The translations under genes and the position numbers were made by a program. Positions 10,890 to 22,322 of a stretch of DNA of 64,000 bases are shown piece after piece (position 1 is the first letter of the stretch; each line of letters begins with the position of its first letter). The notes beneath the pieces are model-generated. The model searched no databases. It was not told the DNA's origin and saw only the letters and a list, made by a program, of their open reading frames with translations. This DNA comes from Neostapfia colusana. Its lineage: Eukaryota; Streptophyta; Magnoliopsida; Poales; Poaceae. Where the stretch lies: positions 17,881,501 through 17,945,500 of the forward strand of contig JASWHV010000011.1 of assembly GCA_030760725.1 (NCBI GenBank), read 5' to 3'.

Positions 10890-11851
10890 ATGACAGCAGA
10901 TAGAAAATTGGAGAACGGGTGGGTGGTATCCCACTGTTCTCACCACAGCAGTTACCCGGAAATGTTGAGGCAATGCTTTAATATTTTGGATACGTTGAGA
11001 TGCCGCAGTACTTCGCCAATAAAGAAGACGAGGAGGGGAACAAGATGTGGACAATCCATGTAGAAGTTCCTGCAGGACCCACACCACCAGGTTGGGCGCT
11101 GTTCACCATCACGGTGAGAGGTAGACAGCCGGAGGAAATGTGGCAAGTGGAAGCCCGCGACACTATGTCACGTTTCTGCCAACTACACGTGAGAGCTATG
11201 GAGGGCACTCCATACGCGCTCGTTCCGGTGGAGGGACGAGCTAATCATGTGTGGAAGGAAAGGTACATGGAGGCAACAGATCCGGGTTGCCCAAGGTACA
11301 ACCCCGCGGAGGCGAACCTCAGCCTCCAGTTGAGGGCAGGAAAAGCCGTGATGGACAGCCAATCTGTTCATATGGATTGTCTTGCCGGGAAGCTCAAGGA
11401 GAGTACCAGCAGTGGAGATCATTTCGAGAGTGCTCACAGCGCACTCCGCAATGTTCTCCTTCTGACGATAAAGCAACTGAATGAGCAACACAATCAGTTG
11501 CATCGTCTGAAGAAGGCAAGGAAGAAAAGCCGCGTCGACATAACGGCGTTGCAACAGCAAGTGCAAGTCTTGACCCAGCAAAATTAGGTCCTCACTCAAG
11601 AGCGTGATGACTCTATTGAGGAGGGGCAAGGCTGGGAAGAGGACTACAACCAGGCCATGGACGAGGTGCATGCGTTGCAGGACCTCGTACCTCCGGTAAT
11701 GGGCCTACCGATGGTAGGTGCCGTACCCGTAGTTTTGGGTATCCTAGCGATGGGGGAACCTGAACCGTAAGAGGAGGTCATGTACCCGGAGCCACCAGAA
11801 GAGGTAGCGGAGGAGGATGACCCACAGGAGGCCGAGTTCTACTCCAAGTAG
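10890..11851 (+). pseudogene. Extra ORF between leader and gag (coiled-coil protein), broken
   Basis: An ATG directly follows an acceptor-like TTTCTACAG. The frame continues to about 10980, where a one-base loss moves it to the frame used from about 10984. It then runs through TAG (11585-11587) and TAA (11768-11770) to a final TAG at 11849-11851, originally about 320 residues. Visible parts are a front domain with PPGWALFTITV and PEEMWQVEARDT, a middle ATDPGCPRYNPAEANLS block, and a C-terminal coiled coil with heptad-like Leu/Gln (about 11440-11660) followed by an acidic tail. I recall similar proteins annotated as hypothetical in grass genomes. It is not gag, pol or an obvious env, and its role is unknown. 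A and B lack it. Confidence 0.6.
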
Positions 11852-12124
11852 TTATGTTGCCGTTGCCAAGTAGGGCAGCGAGGGTGGTATACGAAAAACT
11901 TTTGTAATCGGTCACATGTCGTGTAGACAGTAGTATATGTATAGGTAGTGACGACATGAGCACGACTCTCGGAGACCCAAGAATAATGTATCTTGTATAA
12001 AGTTTATGCTTTATCAATATATGTGAATGTTGTGCAAGTTATTCATGTGTCACTTCAATACCTACTGTTTCATATGGAAGTTTAAGTATGACATGTGCTG
12101 ATCGCTGCTGTTTTGAATTTCAGA
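11852..12124 (+). other. Spacer between extra ORF and gag in element F
   Basis: This is AT-rich non-coding sequence. It ends in a TTTTGAATTTCAG acceptor-like tract one base before the gag ATG, with a CTGAT branch-point-like motif about 25-30 bases upstream. It could allow gag to be made from a spliced RNA that skips the extra ORF. Confidence 0.45.
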
Positions 12125-13267
12125 ATGACTCGCACTCGTGCCAACCCAGACGTTGGGGGTTCTAGTCAGGGGGGAGGGGCCTCACAACAGCCTCCCGAGG
12201 ATTCCTCAGGACAGCAATAGCAACAGAAACAACCGCCACCACCAACGGTTACATTGGCCGACATCGTTGGGGCGATGGTGGGTTCTCATCAGCAGCACAC
12301 TGAGTTGCTGCAGACACTTTTTGCAAATACGTCTCGACCCGAGAGGCACCAAGATCGCGAGGAGTGCCAACAAAGCTCCTACTCTGACTTTGTGGCTACT
12401 CATCCCCCAGTATTCTCAAGGGCGGATTAACTCCTCGATGCGGACAACTGGCTCCGCACAATGGAGATGAAGTTCGGGCTGCTCCAAGTTAGTGAGCAGC
12501 GCAAGACTCAGTTCATGGTCCAACAGCTTCAAGGATCCGCGAGCGCTTGGTGGGCGAACTACAGTGCCTCGCAACCCACCGAACGAGTTATGATCTGTGT
12601 GGAGTTCTGGACGGCCTTCAGGGCCTATCACATACCGCCAGGCCATATGAAGAGGAAGACACAGGAGTTCCTTCGCCTGCAGCAAGGAAGCCGGAACGCG
12701 CTGGAATACTCCAGAGCGTTCAATGATCTTGCTCTCTAAGCTTCTTATCATGCTGACACCGACGAGAAGTGGAGGGATCATTTTTACCAGGGGCTTAACC
12801 CGCTCCTGAAGGACAAGCTGGCGATGTTCAATCGCGGCAGCCTCAATGATATTATTGATGCTGCGATTGTTCAGGAGGACTCCAGCAAGGAGTTAGCGGC
12901 GGCGGAGAAGAAGCGAAGCGAACCACAAAGCAGCGGAGAAGGAGGTGGTCCTTCTCAAAAATACCGGATGGTGTATCGCTCACCATCGGGTCAAACCTGG
13001 CAGCCACCACAGAGGCCGATGCCATTCCGCAGTCGGCCATATTCTCCACAGGCATTTAGACCAGCACTACCAGCACCACCTCCGCAGCAACAACAGCAGC
13101 AGCGGGTGATGCCGCGTGCGTTTGCACCTCAGCAGCGCATGCCGGGCTTTCGTCCTCCAAGCACGGGCCAGTCAGCAGCCACATGCTTCAAATGTGGTCA
13201 CCCAGGACACTTCACCAACAACTGTCCTGAGAGGCAAGGCGGCGGAGTGGCACCACAGTTTCGGTAG
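12125..13267 (+). pseudogene. gag: gag of element F, degraded
   Basis: The structural capsid/nucleocapsid protein would package element RNA in cytoplasmic particles. The frame from ATG 12125 contains the retrotransposon gag capsid domain (about 12440-12890; WWANYSASQP, FRAYHIPPG, EFLRLQQGSRN) and a CCHC zinc knuckle near 13183-13224 (CFKCGHPGHFTNNC). It is broken by TAG near 12218, TAA at 12428-12430 and 12737-12739, and TAG at 13265-13267. Element D is readable across the equivalent of the last stop, so gag and pol were once one frame. This copy cannot make full-length protein. Confidence 0.85.
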
Positions 13268-13840
13268 AGGAATCAGCCCCGGAAACCCACTATTGCGGGG
13301 CGGGCAAATCCTAAGCCCGGAACCATCAACCAACTCGCCATAGAGGACGTGCCAGAGGGGAGCCAATCCTTGCGGGTATGTTCCAACTCCACAAGCATCC
13401 CGCCATAGTGTTATTTGATTCAGGCGCCACACATAATTTTATTAGCCAAGCTTTTATTGCTAAACACAGCTTGCAAATACTACCCACCGAAAGTCCATAT
13501 TTGATTTGTTCATCGGGTGGGAAGATTTCAGCAAGCATGATGGTTTCCAAAGTACCATTATGCTTAGCGGGTAGAGTATACCCCACGTATCTCATACCTT
13601 TAGAGGAACAAAAGGTCGATGTAATCTTAGGGATGTCATGGTTAACCCGCCACGGCGCTGTTTTAGACACCATCTTCCGAGTCGTGCATCTATACTTAGA
13701 AATGCACGAGTCACATTCATTTCTGGACAGTCCAGAAATAAAACTTCCAAGTGTATATCAAGCTACCACCATCAGATTGGAAGACATTCCAGTAGTCCGG
13801 GAGTTCCCTGACGTGTTCCCGGATGATTTACCGAGGATGC
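13268..13840 (+). pseudogene. pol: Protease and start of RT region of element F, truncated by D
   Basis: Reading on from gag, the frame breaks near 13353 by loss of one G relative to D's copy. It then reopens with an aspartic protease carrying the active-site motif DSGA (about 13419-13430) and a later ILGMSWL block. The linker LEDIPVVREFPDVFPDDLP leads into the RT domain, but the sequence stops at 13840, where D is inserted. The remainder should lie right of the window. Confidence 0.85.
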
Positions 13841-14068
13841 TGACGCGGCCCAATGGCCTCGTCGATCCAGGATCATGCTGAGGTGTGCTGCGTTGTACAG
13901 CACCGGATAACACACATTAAAAATACAAAGCGGAAGCAAAGTTTTATTACATAAACAGGTTTATGAACATTTGTACAACAAAATATGTTCCTCTACACTC
14001 ACGGGTGTAGACTACGCATTGAGTTCACGTTCAGCCCGTGAACGTGTCCCCGCTAGCACACACGCACA

Positions 14069-14157
14069 CTAACACGGCGGCGTGCACGACTCCCATTCGA
14101 CGGGATTTCCCTCTTGGGTTTCCATCTCCTCCTCGGTAGTCTCTTCCTCATAAACCC
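14069..14157 (-). CDS. Candidate LTR-borne terminal exon (element D copy)
   Basis: It follows an acceptor-like CTTTTGCAG on the minus strand. The block reads YEEETTEEE and ends EWESCTPPC, then TAG. It has the same 89-base length and phase as the F copy, with many changes between the two but no stop or frameshift. Confidence 0.4.
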
Positions 14158-15037
14158 CTGCAAAAGCTTCAAACACAAGCAGTGAGCAAGATGGCTCAGC
14201 AAGACTGACCCGTCTCTCCTATACATGAAACTTCTACTTGAAGGATTTATGGTACATGAGGTAAATAATTTGCAAAGGACTTGCCTAAATATTTGAACCT
14301 TACTTTCAAGTTTTAGCAGCAGGTTGTGGAGAACCTTACGCGAAGGCACATGAGAGAGCCGCAATCAAACAAGAAACGCATTTCTCTCATGTACTTTGCC
14401 CAAAGTTGAAAAGAACTTTAATTAGCTCTAAACTACAACAAGTCATTAACAAGCAATGTATAACTTTCAAATCAGCAAACTTTTAACATGTATCTTGCCT
14501 GTTCTTTCTACGTCACGGTACAGTGAACAAGTGGTACTCACTGACCGCGAGGGACGGTGATTATAATCGATTTACACCTGCAGGGTTACCCGAATAATCC
14601 GTCACGTACGCCCGTACTCGATGTTGCCTACAGCAACCATCACGGACGTCGTACGCAACCACCTTTCACCCATCAGCCAAATATTGAACAGGTCCTATCG
14701 TCCCGAGCAAGAGGTCTCTGCACGCGCATCCGCAGTGCCGACAGCTGATTTACACCTCAAGCTCTCAACCTACCCTCTGAACGACAGGCAATGCCTCAAT
14801 ACCCAGCTACCCGAGTTACATCGGTTTCCCGGTTCCCATATAGCCGTTAGGTCTTCGGTACTGTTCTAGCTTGTTCAACAGGCCCGCACATGGCTCGGTC
14901 CTCAATCGACACAAGCAGAGCTATGGCACCCAGAACCCAAAGTCCTGCTGCCCTTACTCTCCGCTCGGTCTCATTTTTATTGCCATGTGTTTCATTTGCT
15001 ATCTTTACCCGAGCGATGTGCCTCTAGCCTATTCTCG

Positions 15038-15057
15038 CGAGCAGTTCCAACTACTCG
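15038..15057 (-). ncRNA. Conserved LTR hairpin (element D copy)
   Basis: The stem CGAGTAG/CTGCTCG (minus strand) has a six-base loop and is identical to the F copy. Confidence 0.5.
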
Positions 15058-15253
15058 ACTTGTACCGAATCCTACATTACCTTTGCATTGAAGTAGCTAA
15101 CGAGGTTTTCAAACCTAATCCCAATCCAGGGTTTTCTTGGCTATGCATTTGGATTTCAAACAAGACTCTAATGCAAGAATTAAGTGGGTGCTCAAAGTAA
15201 GTTCTCAAAACAGTAAAAATTTGTAAAACGGGTTAATGCAAACCGGAGCTTGC

Positions 15254-15334
15254 CTTGCTGCTCTTGGTCGTATGCTAGCTGTTCTTCCGGAGTGACGAAG
15301 TCTAAGACTTCGGGTTCCTCCTCAACCTTAGCGA
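15254..15334 (-). CDS. Candidate LTR-borne internal exon (element D copy)
   Basis: This is 81 bases between ATGTAG and a GCAAGC donor. It reads 26 open codons with VEEEPEVLDF and DQEQQ. Against F there are four synonymous and three amino-acid changes; all three of the latter can be explained by G-to-A changes on the F side. Confidence 0.4.
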
Positions 15335-18228
15335 CTACATATGATAAATATAAACATGTGTCAATTTAGATGCATTTGAATTGAAGTTAAATTTGTGAGG
15401 ACTATAAGTCTTACTAGACAGACCCAATGACTCTGAAATTTTTACTGTGGTTTGGATACAACCTAAACAGGTATTTGGCCAAGTTTCATTTGCAGCAAAG
15501 CTCATTTGAGCTCTCCACAAATAATTATGTACTTGACCTTAATTGGAGCTCCTAGGGTGTTATAAGGATTGTCATGGAGCAAGCCATGACTTTATGAAAA
15601 CTAGATTTTCAGAGGGTTCTAATAGAGTTGGTTTCACTTAGTTTGAAGGTTCCTAGCTAAAGATATGAGCTAAACAATTTCAGAGAAATTCTGAAAATGT
15701 TTCTGGACATTTTATATTTTCTCTGGAACTGTTTTATTAATCACACCATTAGGTGGATCAAATTAGCTCAAATGGATCTGAAATTTTTATGGTAGCTCTG
15801 GGATATTTTGGTGAACAACCCAGAAAAATGTCAGAATTTTCCTCCAAAGGGTTCTCCAGTTAAAATTCTAAACATTTTAAAATTTAAAGAATTAATTCTG
15901 AAGAACTAAGGATTTTCATGAAGTGAAACTTGATTTGCTGGAATGTTCTCAGAGAGCCGAATCCAACAAAAATTGGTTCACTCGATTTGGAGTTTTCTAG
16001 CTAAAGTTATGTGGGTTTGAAGTTTTGAACTAAATCTGAAAATCGGGGAAATGTTTAAATTGCTGCGTCTCGGACCGGGGCTACATGTCAACTTCTAAGC
16101 GTTTGACACACATGGCTACGGAATCTTTCGCACACAGCCGCACCCTATCCGGTACCACAGAAAATCCCAGTTTTAAAATATCGGCCGCTGACATGTGGGA
16201 CCGGGGGCTTCATCTACCTCCGGCCTCCCGCGCTCGGCCGCCATGAACCCTCGCCGGAGAGCTCGACAGTGGCCTCTGCCGTGTGCCAAACTCCATGATC
16301 TTGGCCGCCTCTACCTAATTCCACACGGGGAACACGATGCTGGACTCAGCTCGTCGTGAGACTCGCCAGAACATGGCCGAACGACGAGCAGCGGCTTCAG
16401 AAGAACTTCGGCCGTGTCAGTGTAAAAGCCCAAGAATGTGACTTGCAAAAGTGTTCATTCCATCACCTCACAACACCACATCTCATTTTGTGGATATCTC
16501 ATGAACACTTGTGAAGAGCAAGTAAACACCATCAAGAGGGTGATTAGAGGGGAAAGCCCTAATTTTAAAAAGTAGGAGTCATACACCTACACATGAAAGG
16601 TTGAGCTCACCCCTATACCTTATATATTATGGGGAAGGCTCAGGCCAAATTTCATGCAAATCCAATACTTTTTGAGGCACTTTTGGAGACATTTCAAAAA
16701 GGGGCCAATTTGAATGCAAATTCAAATTGCAGCCACTTTCATCACTTGAATTCCAAAGTTGACTTCGTATTCAAACTCAGCACATTTTTCTGAGTTAGTC
16801 CACCAATTTTCATCCTCATTGGAGTTTATCTTGTCGGGAGCTAAATTTGCATTGATTCAAACTGAATTTGAATTTCAAATTCAAATGGGCAGCAAATTTA
16901 GCCCAAACAAATTTCAGCTGAGGAAATCAAATTCAAACCATAACTTTATGGCTAAGTCTTTCATTCAATTGTGAGTAGCTGGGATCTTTTCAGTGAAAAC
17001 AGAAATGAAAATCAGAAAAAGAATTAGAGGGGAGGTCCCCACTTGTCAGTAGCCTTCACGCAGTAGCTTTCTCAGCTTGATTTTTCGCTCGACCGAAGCT
17101 GCGCGCGCCAGCTCTCTACCACCGGCGCCCGACCGCCTTGCCGTCGCCACCTCCTGCTCGAGGGAAACACCGAGTGCAGCACATGATCAGCATGCTGGGC
17201 CACGTGAATCTTCACTCCCTTCTCCACCGTCTCCCTCACGCACCGAAGCACGAACTCGCACAAGCGCCGACCCCCTCTGCTCCCCGGCGTCCGAGGGCTA
17301 CAAGCCGTTTCATGCCCGACGAGCTACACGAGGATCAGTGCTCATATCCGTGATCAGCAAGTCTCAGCGGAGCTCTCCGAGCAAATGGCATCGAAAAAAG
17401 TGTAGAGAACACCGAGTTCGACATTGCCGATGAGCTTCCGGCCGCTGTCACCGTCGCAAGCACTGTTCTGACCATCGCCGAGCTCCGTTGAGTGTACCGA
17501 TGGGTTCCTCAGGCGGAAATATGCACAGGCGGCGAGTTTCGTCGAAGGTCGGGCAGCAGAATGCCCGGCTGCGAGCTCTCCGCCGAAGGTGGCGGCAGGG
17601 AGCCGCGGGAGCACGAGGTAGACAAAAGCTCCACGGCCCCACGTATTATGAAACTTGTAAATTTCCAGAATTAATTCCCTAAAATTTGAACTGTTGGGAA
17701 TTTTATCTGGAGAATTACTTTGTGAAAAATTCTGAAAATTGGCTGAGAGGTTCATTTAAAAATCCTTGAGTTACAGGAAATATTTCAGAACCATCCAGAT
17801 TCATTTAGTCCCCCTAATGGTGTGATTAAGTGAACTGCTCTGAGAAAATAGAAAAATGTACAGAAACATTTTTCAGATTTTCTCAAATCTTGATCAGGGC
17901 ACAACTTCATCTAGAATTCTTCAAATGACATGAAACCAAATCCATTAGAACCATCTCAAACTCTAGTTTCCAGAAAGTAATGGTTGGAGCCATGAAAATC
18001 CCTGGAAATCCCTAGAGGCCCTACTAATGACCAAATAGACTTTTATTTGTACAAGGCTCAAATGAACTTTGTTTCAAATGAAACCTGGTCAAGACTCTGG
18101 TTAGGACTCTACCAAGCCACCATAAAAATTTCAGAACCAATGGGGAGGTCTAGCTAGAGTTATGGTAATTCTTTTTCAGTTCTAAACATTGTATTTAAAT
18201 TGACATATAGTATATCGGTTACGTGTAG

Positions 18229-18309
18229 TCGCTGAAGACGAAGAAACTCCGGAGGTGCTTGATTTCCTTCTTCCGGATGAAGCCCTAACCACTGACCAGC
18301 AGCAACAAG
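18229..18309 (+). CDS. Candidate LTR-borne internal exon (element E copy)
   Basis: This is 81 bases between GTGTAG and GCAAGC, with 26 open codons containing TPEVLDFLLPDE and DQQQQ. Over the 21 codons aligned with B's 3' LTR copy there are six synonymous and two amino-acid-changing codons. Confidence 0.4.
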
Positions 18310-18506
18310 GCAAGCCCCGGTTTGCATTAACTAATTTTACAAAGTTTTGCTTTATGTATAAGTAGTATGTGGTATATATGTGCATTAGGTGTAGGATGGA
18401 TGAAACCCAAGTGCATAGCCAGATTATCTCTACAAGAGTGAGGGTATTGTATAAGTCCTCGAGTAGTATACGCTGTGCTTAATGTTCATAGAACTTCGGT
18501 ACAAGT

Positions 18507-18527
18507 CGAGTAGTTGGAATCTACTCG
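18507..18527 (+). ncRNA. Conserved LTR hairpin (element E copy)
   Basis: CGAGTAG and CTACTCG pair perfectly around a seven-base loop. The T-G pair of F and D is T-A here. Confidence 0.5.
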
Positions 18528-19333
18528 CGAGTTTAGGAGTCAGGACACACAGGATTAGTTCGAGTGATGTGAGATCACTTTAGAAAGAAAATGAGACTAG
18601 GCAGGGGCTAGGGCGCAGCAAGAGGAAGTCTTGTGTGCGCAGCCCTGTCCGTGTCGATTGAGTACCGATCTGTGTGCGGCCCTGCTGAACAAGTATTGAA
18701 TGTACCGAAGGCATATCGGATATATGGGCCCCGATAAACCGATGTAACCTAAACCTCCGGGTGTTGAGGCATAACGCACCGATTTATAGGTGTAGGTTGA
18801 GGGCAGCAAGGTGTAAATCTGCTAACGGGCATAGAGAGATGCTCCGTGTAAGGAACCTCCTGTCCGTTTCGGTGCGACCTATTCGACAGTTGGGCTGTTG
18901 CGTGAAAGGTTGTCCCGTACAACATCGAGTGAGCGTGCTGTGCAGCTCCACAGGTGGGCGTACTAACGTGCTCTTTGGGTATCCCTGCAGGTGTATATCA
19001 AGTCGATTCGCCGTCCCTCACGGTGATGAGTACCGCCTGTTCACTGTGTCGTAACGTAGATAAATTATGGAATGTTACGATTCAATTCTGCTGATATGTA
19101 TAATTGTATTGTACATGTGTGCCACCAAATATTGCTTACTAAATTTCATATTCATGAAATGTAAACTTGTGGCTAAAAGATGAACTAAGGATGAAATTGT
19201 AGGCGTGTCCATTTCCTGAAATTTACCAACCCCTGTTTGTTTGTAAACTGCATGTAGAGTTTCATGCCTAGGTGAGTCGGTTAAGTCTTGTTGAGCCATC
19301 GTGCTCACGGTTGCTGCTATAAGTGTTTTTCAG

Positions 19334-19430
19334 GTGATGGCCACCCACAGACTCGGGTTACGAGTCCACCGGCGAGGTCTACCCTCCGTCGGGGACCACG
19401 GCTGAGTGGGAGCCGTACACGCCACGCTGA
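19334..19430 (+). pseudogene. LTR-borne terminal exon with one-base deletion (element E copy)
   Basis: It aligns with B's 98-base terminal exon but is one base shorter near 19338, which breaks the frame. After that point the B-like frame is still readable down to EWEPYTPR and TGA. This is consistent with decay in an old solo LTR. Confidence 0.45.
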
Positions 19431-19695
19431 GCTGAGATGTGCAGCTAGTGTGGGTTGCCCGTGGGGCTGGGCAACCGACTTTTGCTAGGTAGATGGTGTG
19501 AGTTGTATAAACTTAGTTTCTGCTGTTGTAATCTAAACACTAGTTTGTAACTGAAGTCTTGTACTACTTTGTACATTTCAGTTGGTTTTCTATGTAATAC
19601 AATTTTGTTCTTGTGATGTGTGCTGTCGGGTGTCGCATCGTGCGGCACCACCCTCTGCGATCCTGTATGAGCGGATTCCAGTCCGCCGCAGTCGG

Positions 19696-21081
19696 CCGTA
19701 CTTTCTAGCACCCCAAAACGATCGAGCAAAAGGCCGGAGAGCATCAGTGGACCCTAGGAAAGCTCGGCATGGGCTCGAGGCAGATCGGAATAGGCTCTAG
19801 GTAAGCTCTCACCGTGGGCCCGAGGGCTTCCGCCATTAGCACCGGTAGAAAAGCTAGAACTGACCGGTCTACCAAAGTTTTCTTGCCACGGCTGCGAAGG
19901 AAAGTTGGTCGCTACCAAGTCTAGTTTGTATAGGAACAGTTTGAGACTCTCTAAACAAATATGGAGTGAGAATTTGACGGATCTACACCCAAAGGTCGGT
20001 CTGCGCCGAGTGAAAGGGGAAACTGAAATTCGTCGCCGGTGATCAAACACTCGGGCTGTGGTTTGGGGGTGAGCAGCTCCAGAATCTAACACATCTGAGG
20101 GCGCCTTAGCTTGGGTGTGACACTCTCCCGTTTGGGCTGTCCACGGGAGCCCGAGGTGCGGCGGACTTAGGTCGCCGGGAAAAACTTTCGGTATGAGCAA
20201 GATCATCCGAATGCGGCTAAATTTCTCCGACGGGGAAGGAAAAGGAGAATCTCTAGTACTGTTTTGCAGTTTGGAGGGAGTGGAGAGGATGTGATCACTG
20301 ATTCTCTGATCAATCCCGAGCGAGTGGCGGCGACCGATGCTTTCTTGCGCGAGAGCGAATAAACGATCGGTAGTGCTTGGTTTGGCTCAGTTGCAGGGGA
20401 TAAGGGGGAGGGGTGAGGCGGTTCAGCAGCCAGGGGCGGCAAGCAGCTTCTGGTCTCGCTGTTTTCTAGCCGTGGCGGCTGCTGGACCAGGCGCAAGAAA
20501 CCGAGCTCGGGCTTCAGTCGGTTGAATTTGCTGCTGAGGCTGACATGTTGGTCCCACCCGAGGTTTAGCCTCTGAAATTAAATTTTCCCCACTGCTCTAA
20601 ACAGTAGAGACCCAAATACCCTCTCATTTTTGAATTAACAACCACAATCCCATTTGAAGTTGATAGAATTCAAATTGTGAAGTGTTTGAATTAATTTTCA
20701 GCACATATGCAGTTTGAAATTCAAATTGAGTTTGAATTTGCTAAACTTAGCTCATGTCAAGATCAACTCCAAATGGAGTGAAAATTGGTGTGTGAGCTGA
20801 CACAAATGTGCTGAGTAAGAATATGCCTCCCACTTTTGAATTCATGGGATGGAAGTAGTTTGAATTTGAATTTGAGTTCAAACTACCCTCTTTCTAGTTA
20901 TACCCAAAAAGACCTCATAAGGTTTTCGATTTGGGTGAAATTTGGCGTGGACATTCCTAGCAAGGCGTAGGAGTTTTTCATATGCCCAGCCCCTATATAA
21001 TGCATGTGGGAAATGCCACTTTTGCATTTTGTGAGTTTATTGTCTAATGATCATGTTGATGGTGTTTACTTGCTTTTCAAA
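19696..21081 (-). repeat. Element D 3' LTR, U3-side part
   Basis: D's LTR continues after E, matching F's LTR from about 4800 back to about 3450. The first roughly 85 bases of the LTR (the TGTAAGGGCC end) are missing. At 21081/21082 it joins integrase-coding sequence directly, so a deletion removed the LTR start, the polypurine tract and the end of pol. There is no gene here. Confidence 0.8.
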
Positions 21082-22322
21082 TTTATTCAGCCGGTATGCT
21101 ACCGATCCACATCTTTCGGTAATCTTAAATGGACCGATGAATTAGGGTGCTAACTTCCCTCTCACCCCGAATCTGTTCACGCCCTTCATTGGATACACAC
21201 GTAGATATACGTGATCCCCGACTTCGAACCGTAATGGGCGTCTTCTCCGGTCCGCCTACTGTTTTTATCGGGATTGGGCGGCTTTTAAGTTCGCTTGAAT
21301 CAGCCGAATTTTTTCATCTGCATTGTTGAAAAGATCAATCCCGAAAGTGACCCTTTCGCAAGACTCACACCAATTCAGTGGTGTGCGGCATTTTCTCCCA
21401 TACAGTGCCTTGTAAGGCGCCGTCTTGATGCTGGCTTGGTACCCATTTTTGTACGAGAACTCGGCCAACGGTAAGTGATCATTCCAATTCTTACTGTGGT
21501 TGATAGCGCACGCTCATAGCATATCTTCTAAAATCTGATTTACCGGCTCGGTTTGTTCATCCGTCTGCGGGTAGTACGCTGAACTATGGATCAGCTTTGT
21601 CCCCAATGCAGCGTGTAGCTGCTCCAAAAAACGGGACAAGAATAAAGTGCCTCAATCCGATATGATGGTGCGGGGTACGCCGTACAAGCATAGGATCCGT
21701 GAGATGTACAATTCAGCATACTTCTTGGCATTGTAGTTTGTGTTGACCGGGATGAAATGGGCAACTTTGGTGAGCCGGTCGACGATAACCTACACAGAAT
21801 CATGCTTCTGAAAAGTGGTGGGTAAACCGACGATGAAGTCCATGCTCATATCCTCCCACTTCCAGGCAGGAACAGCCAGTGGTTGTAGCAGTCCCGGTTT
21901 CCTCATGTGGTCTGCCTTCACCATTCGACATGTATCATACTCAGACACGTACTTTGCGATCTCCCGCTTCATCCGTGTCCACCAAAACTTGCTTCTGAGT
22001 TCTTGATACATTTTGTTGCTGCCGGGGTGAGGGAAAACTTTGACAAGTGAGCCTCATCAAAGATTTTCTTCCGTAACTCCGGGTCACGGGGTACGACGAT
22101 CCGGTCCTTGAACCATAGGATGCCATCTCCGTCTTTCCGGAAACATTTCAGGTCCCCACAGTCTATACATCTCCACAAATGCGGCATGCCCTTGTCATGT
22201 TTCTGAGCTGCCGCTATCTCTTCACGGATGATGGGGATCAACGCTAAGTTGTAGAGAGCTCCATGTGGAATCAAATGCAATTGTGGCTTGCTCTCTTCCA
22301 ACGGTGTGATGGTCAGATTGTG
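21082..22322 (-). pseudogene. pol: Integrase and C-terminal region of element D, degraded and truncated
   Basis: The catalytic role would be insertion of element DNA into the chromosome. Minus-strand reading gives the HHCC zinc domain (frameshift near 22030; then YVSEYDTC), the DDE core starting MDFIVGLP, a second catalytic Asp in an ISD block with a stop beside it, and the TDEQTE block with the catalytic Glu. The GPF/Y-type end follows. Several in-frame stops and at least one frameshift are present. The chromodomain-like tail seen in B is deleted at the junction with the LTR. Upstream codons continue at 61514 across element C. Confidence 0.85.

Larger units (their letters stand above)
3363..13840 (+). 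mobile_element. Element F: gypsy (Tekay-like) retrotransposon, left part
   Basis: This is a plus-strand chromovirus with a complete 5' LTR, primer-binding site, leader, extra ORF, gag, protease and the first codons of the RT region. It is interrupted at 13840 by element D, and the rest of pol and the 3' LTR are expected beyond the right edge. Element D belongs to the same family: their gag and protease stretches align closely, for example the shared block DIIDAAIVQEDS. F is old, with stops in gag and in the extra ORF and a frameshift before protease. Confidence 0.85.
13841..16420 (-). repeat. Element D 3' LTR, U5-side part
   Basis: This matches the F LTR in reverse, running from the LTR end (13841) to the GC-rich middle, where solo LTR E is inserted. 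It carries both exon-like blocks and the hairpin. It lacks the CACTA element, so it shows the pre-insertion state for 6332-8303. Confidence 0.85.
16421..19690 (+). mobile_element. Element E: solo LTR of the B-type gypsy family
   Basis: It begins TGTAAAAGCCC and ends GTCCGCCGCA. Flanks are GTCAG (16416-16420) and GTCGG (19691-19695), a five-base duplication with one later change. D's LTR resumes exactly at 19691. There is no internal domain, so this is a product of LTR-LTR recombination. At 3,270 bp it is about 0.7 kb shorter than B's LTRs; the missing part seems to be near 17640, where GC-rich sequence jumps to AT-rich. I see no gene except the exon-like blocks. Confidence 0.9.

Noticed and set aside
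13838..13840. D's LTR boundary at 13838 rather than 13841
   Set aside because: F's own coding sequence, judged by D's equivalent, continues through GATGC to 13840, so the LTR must begin at 13841.
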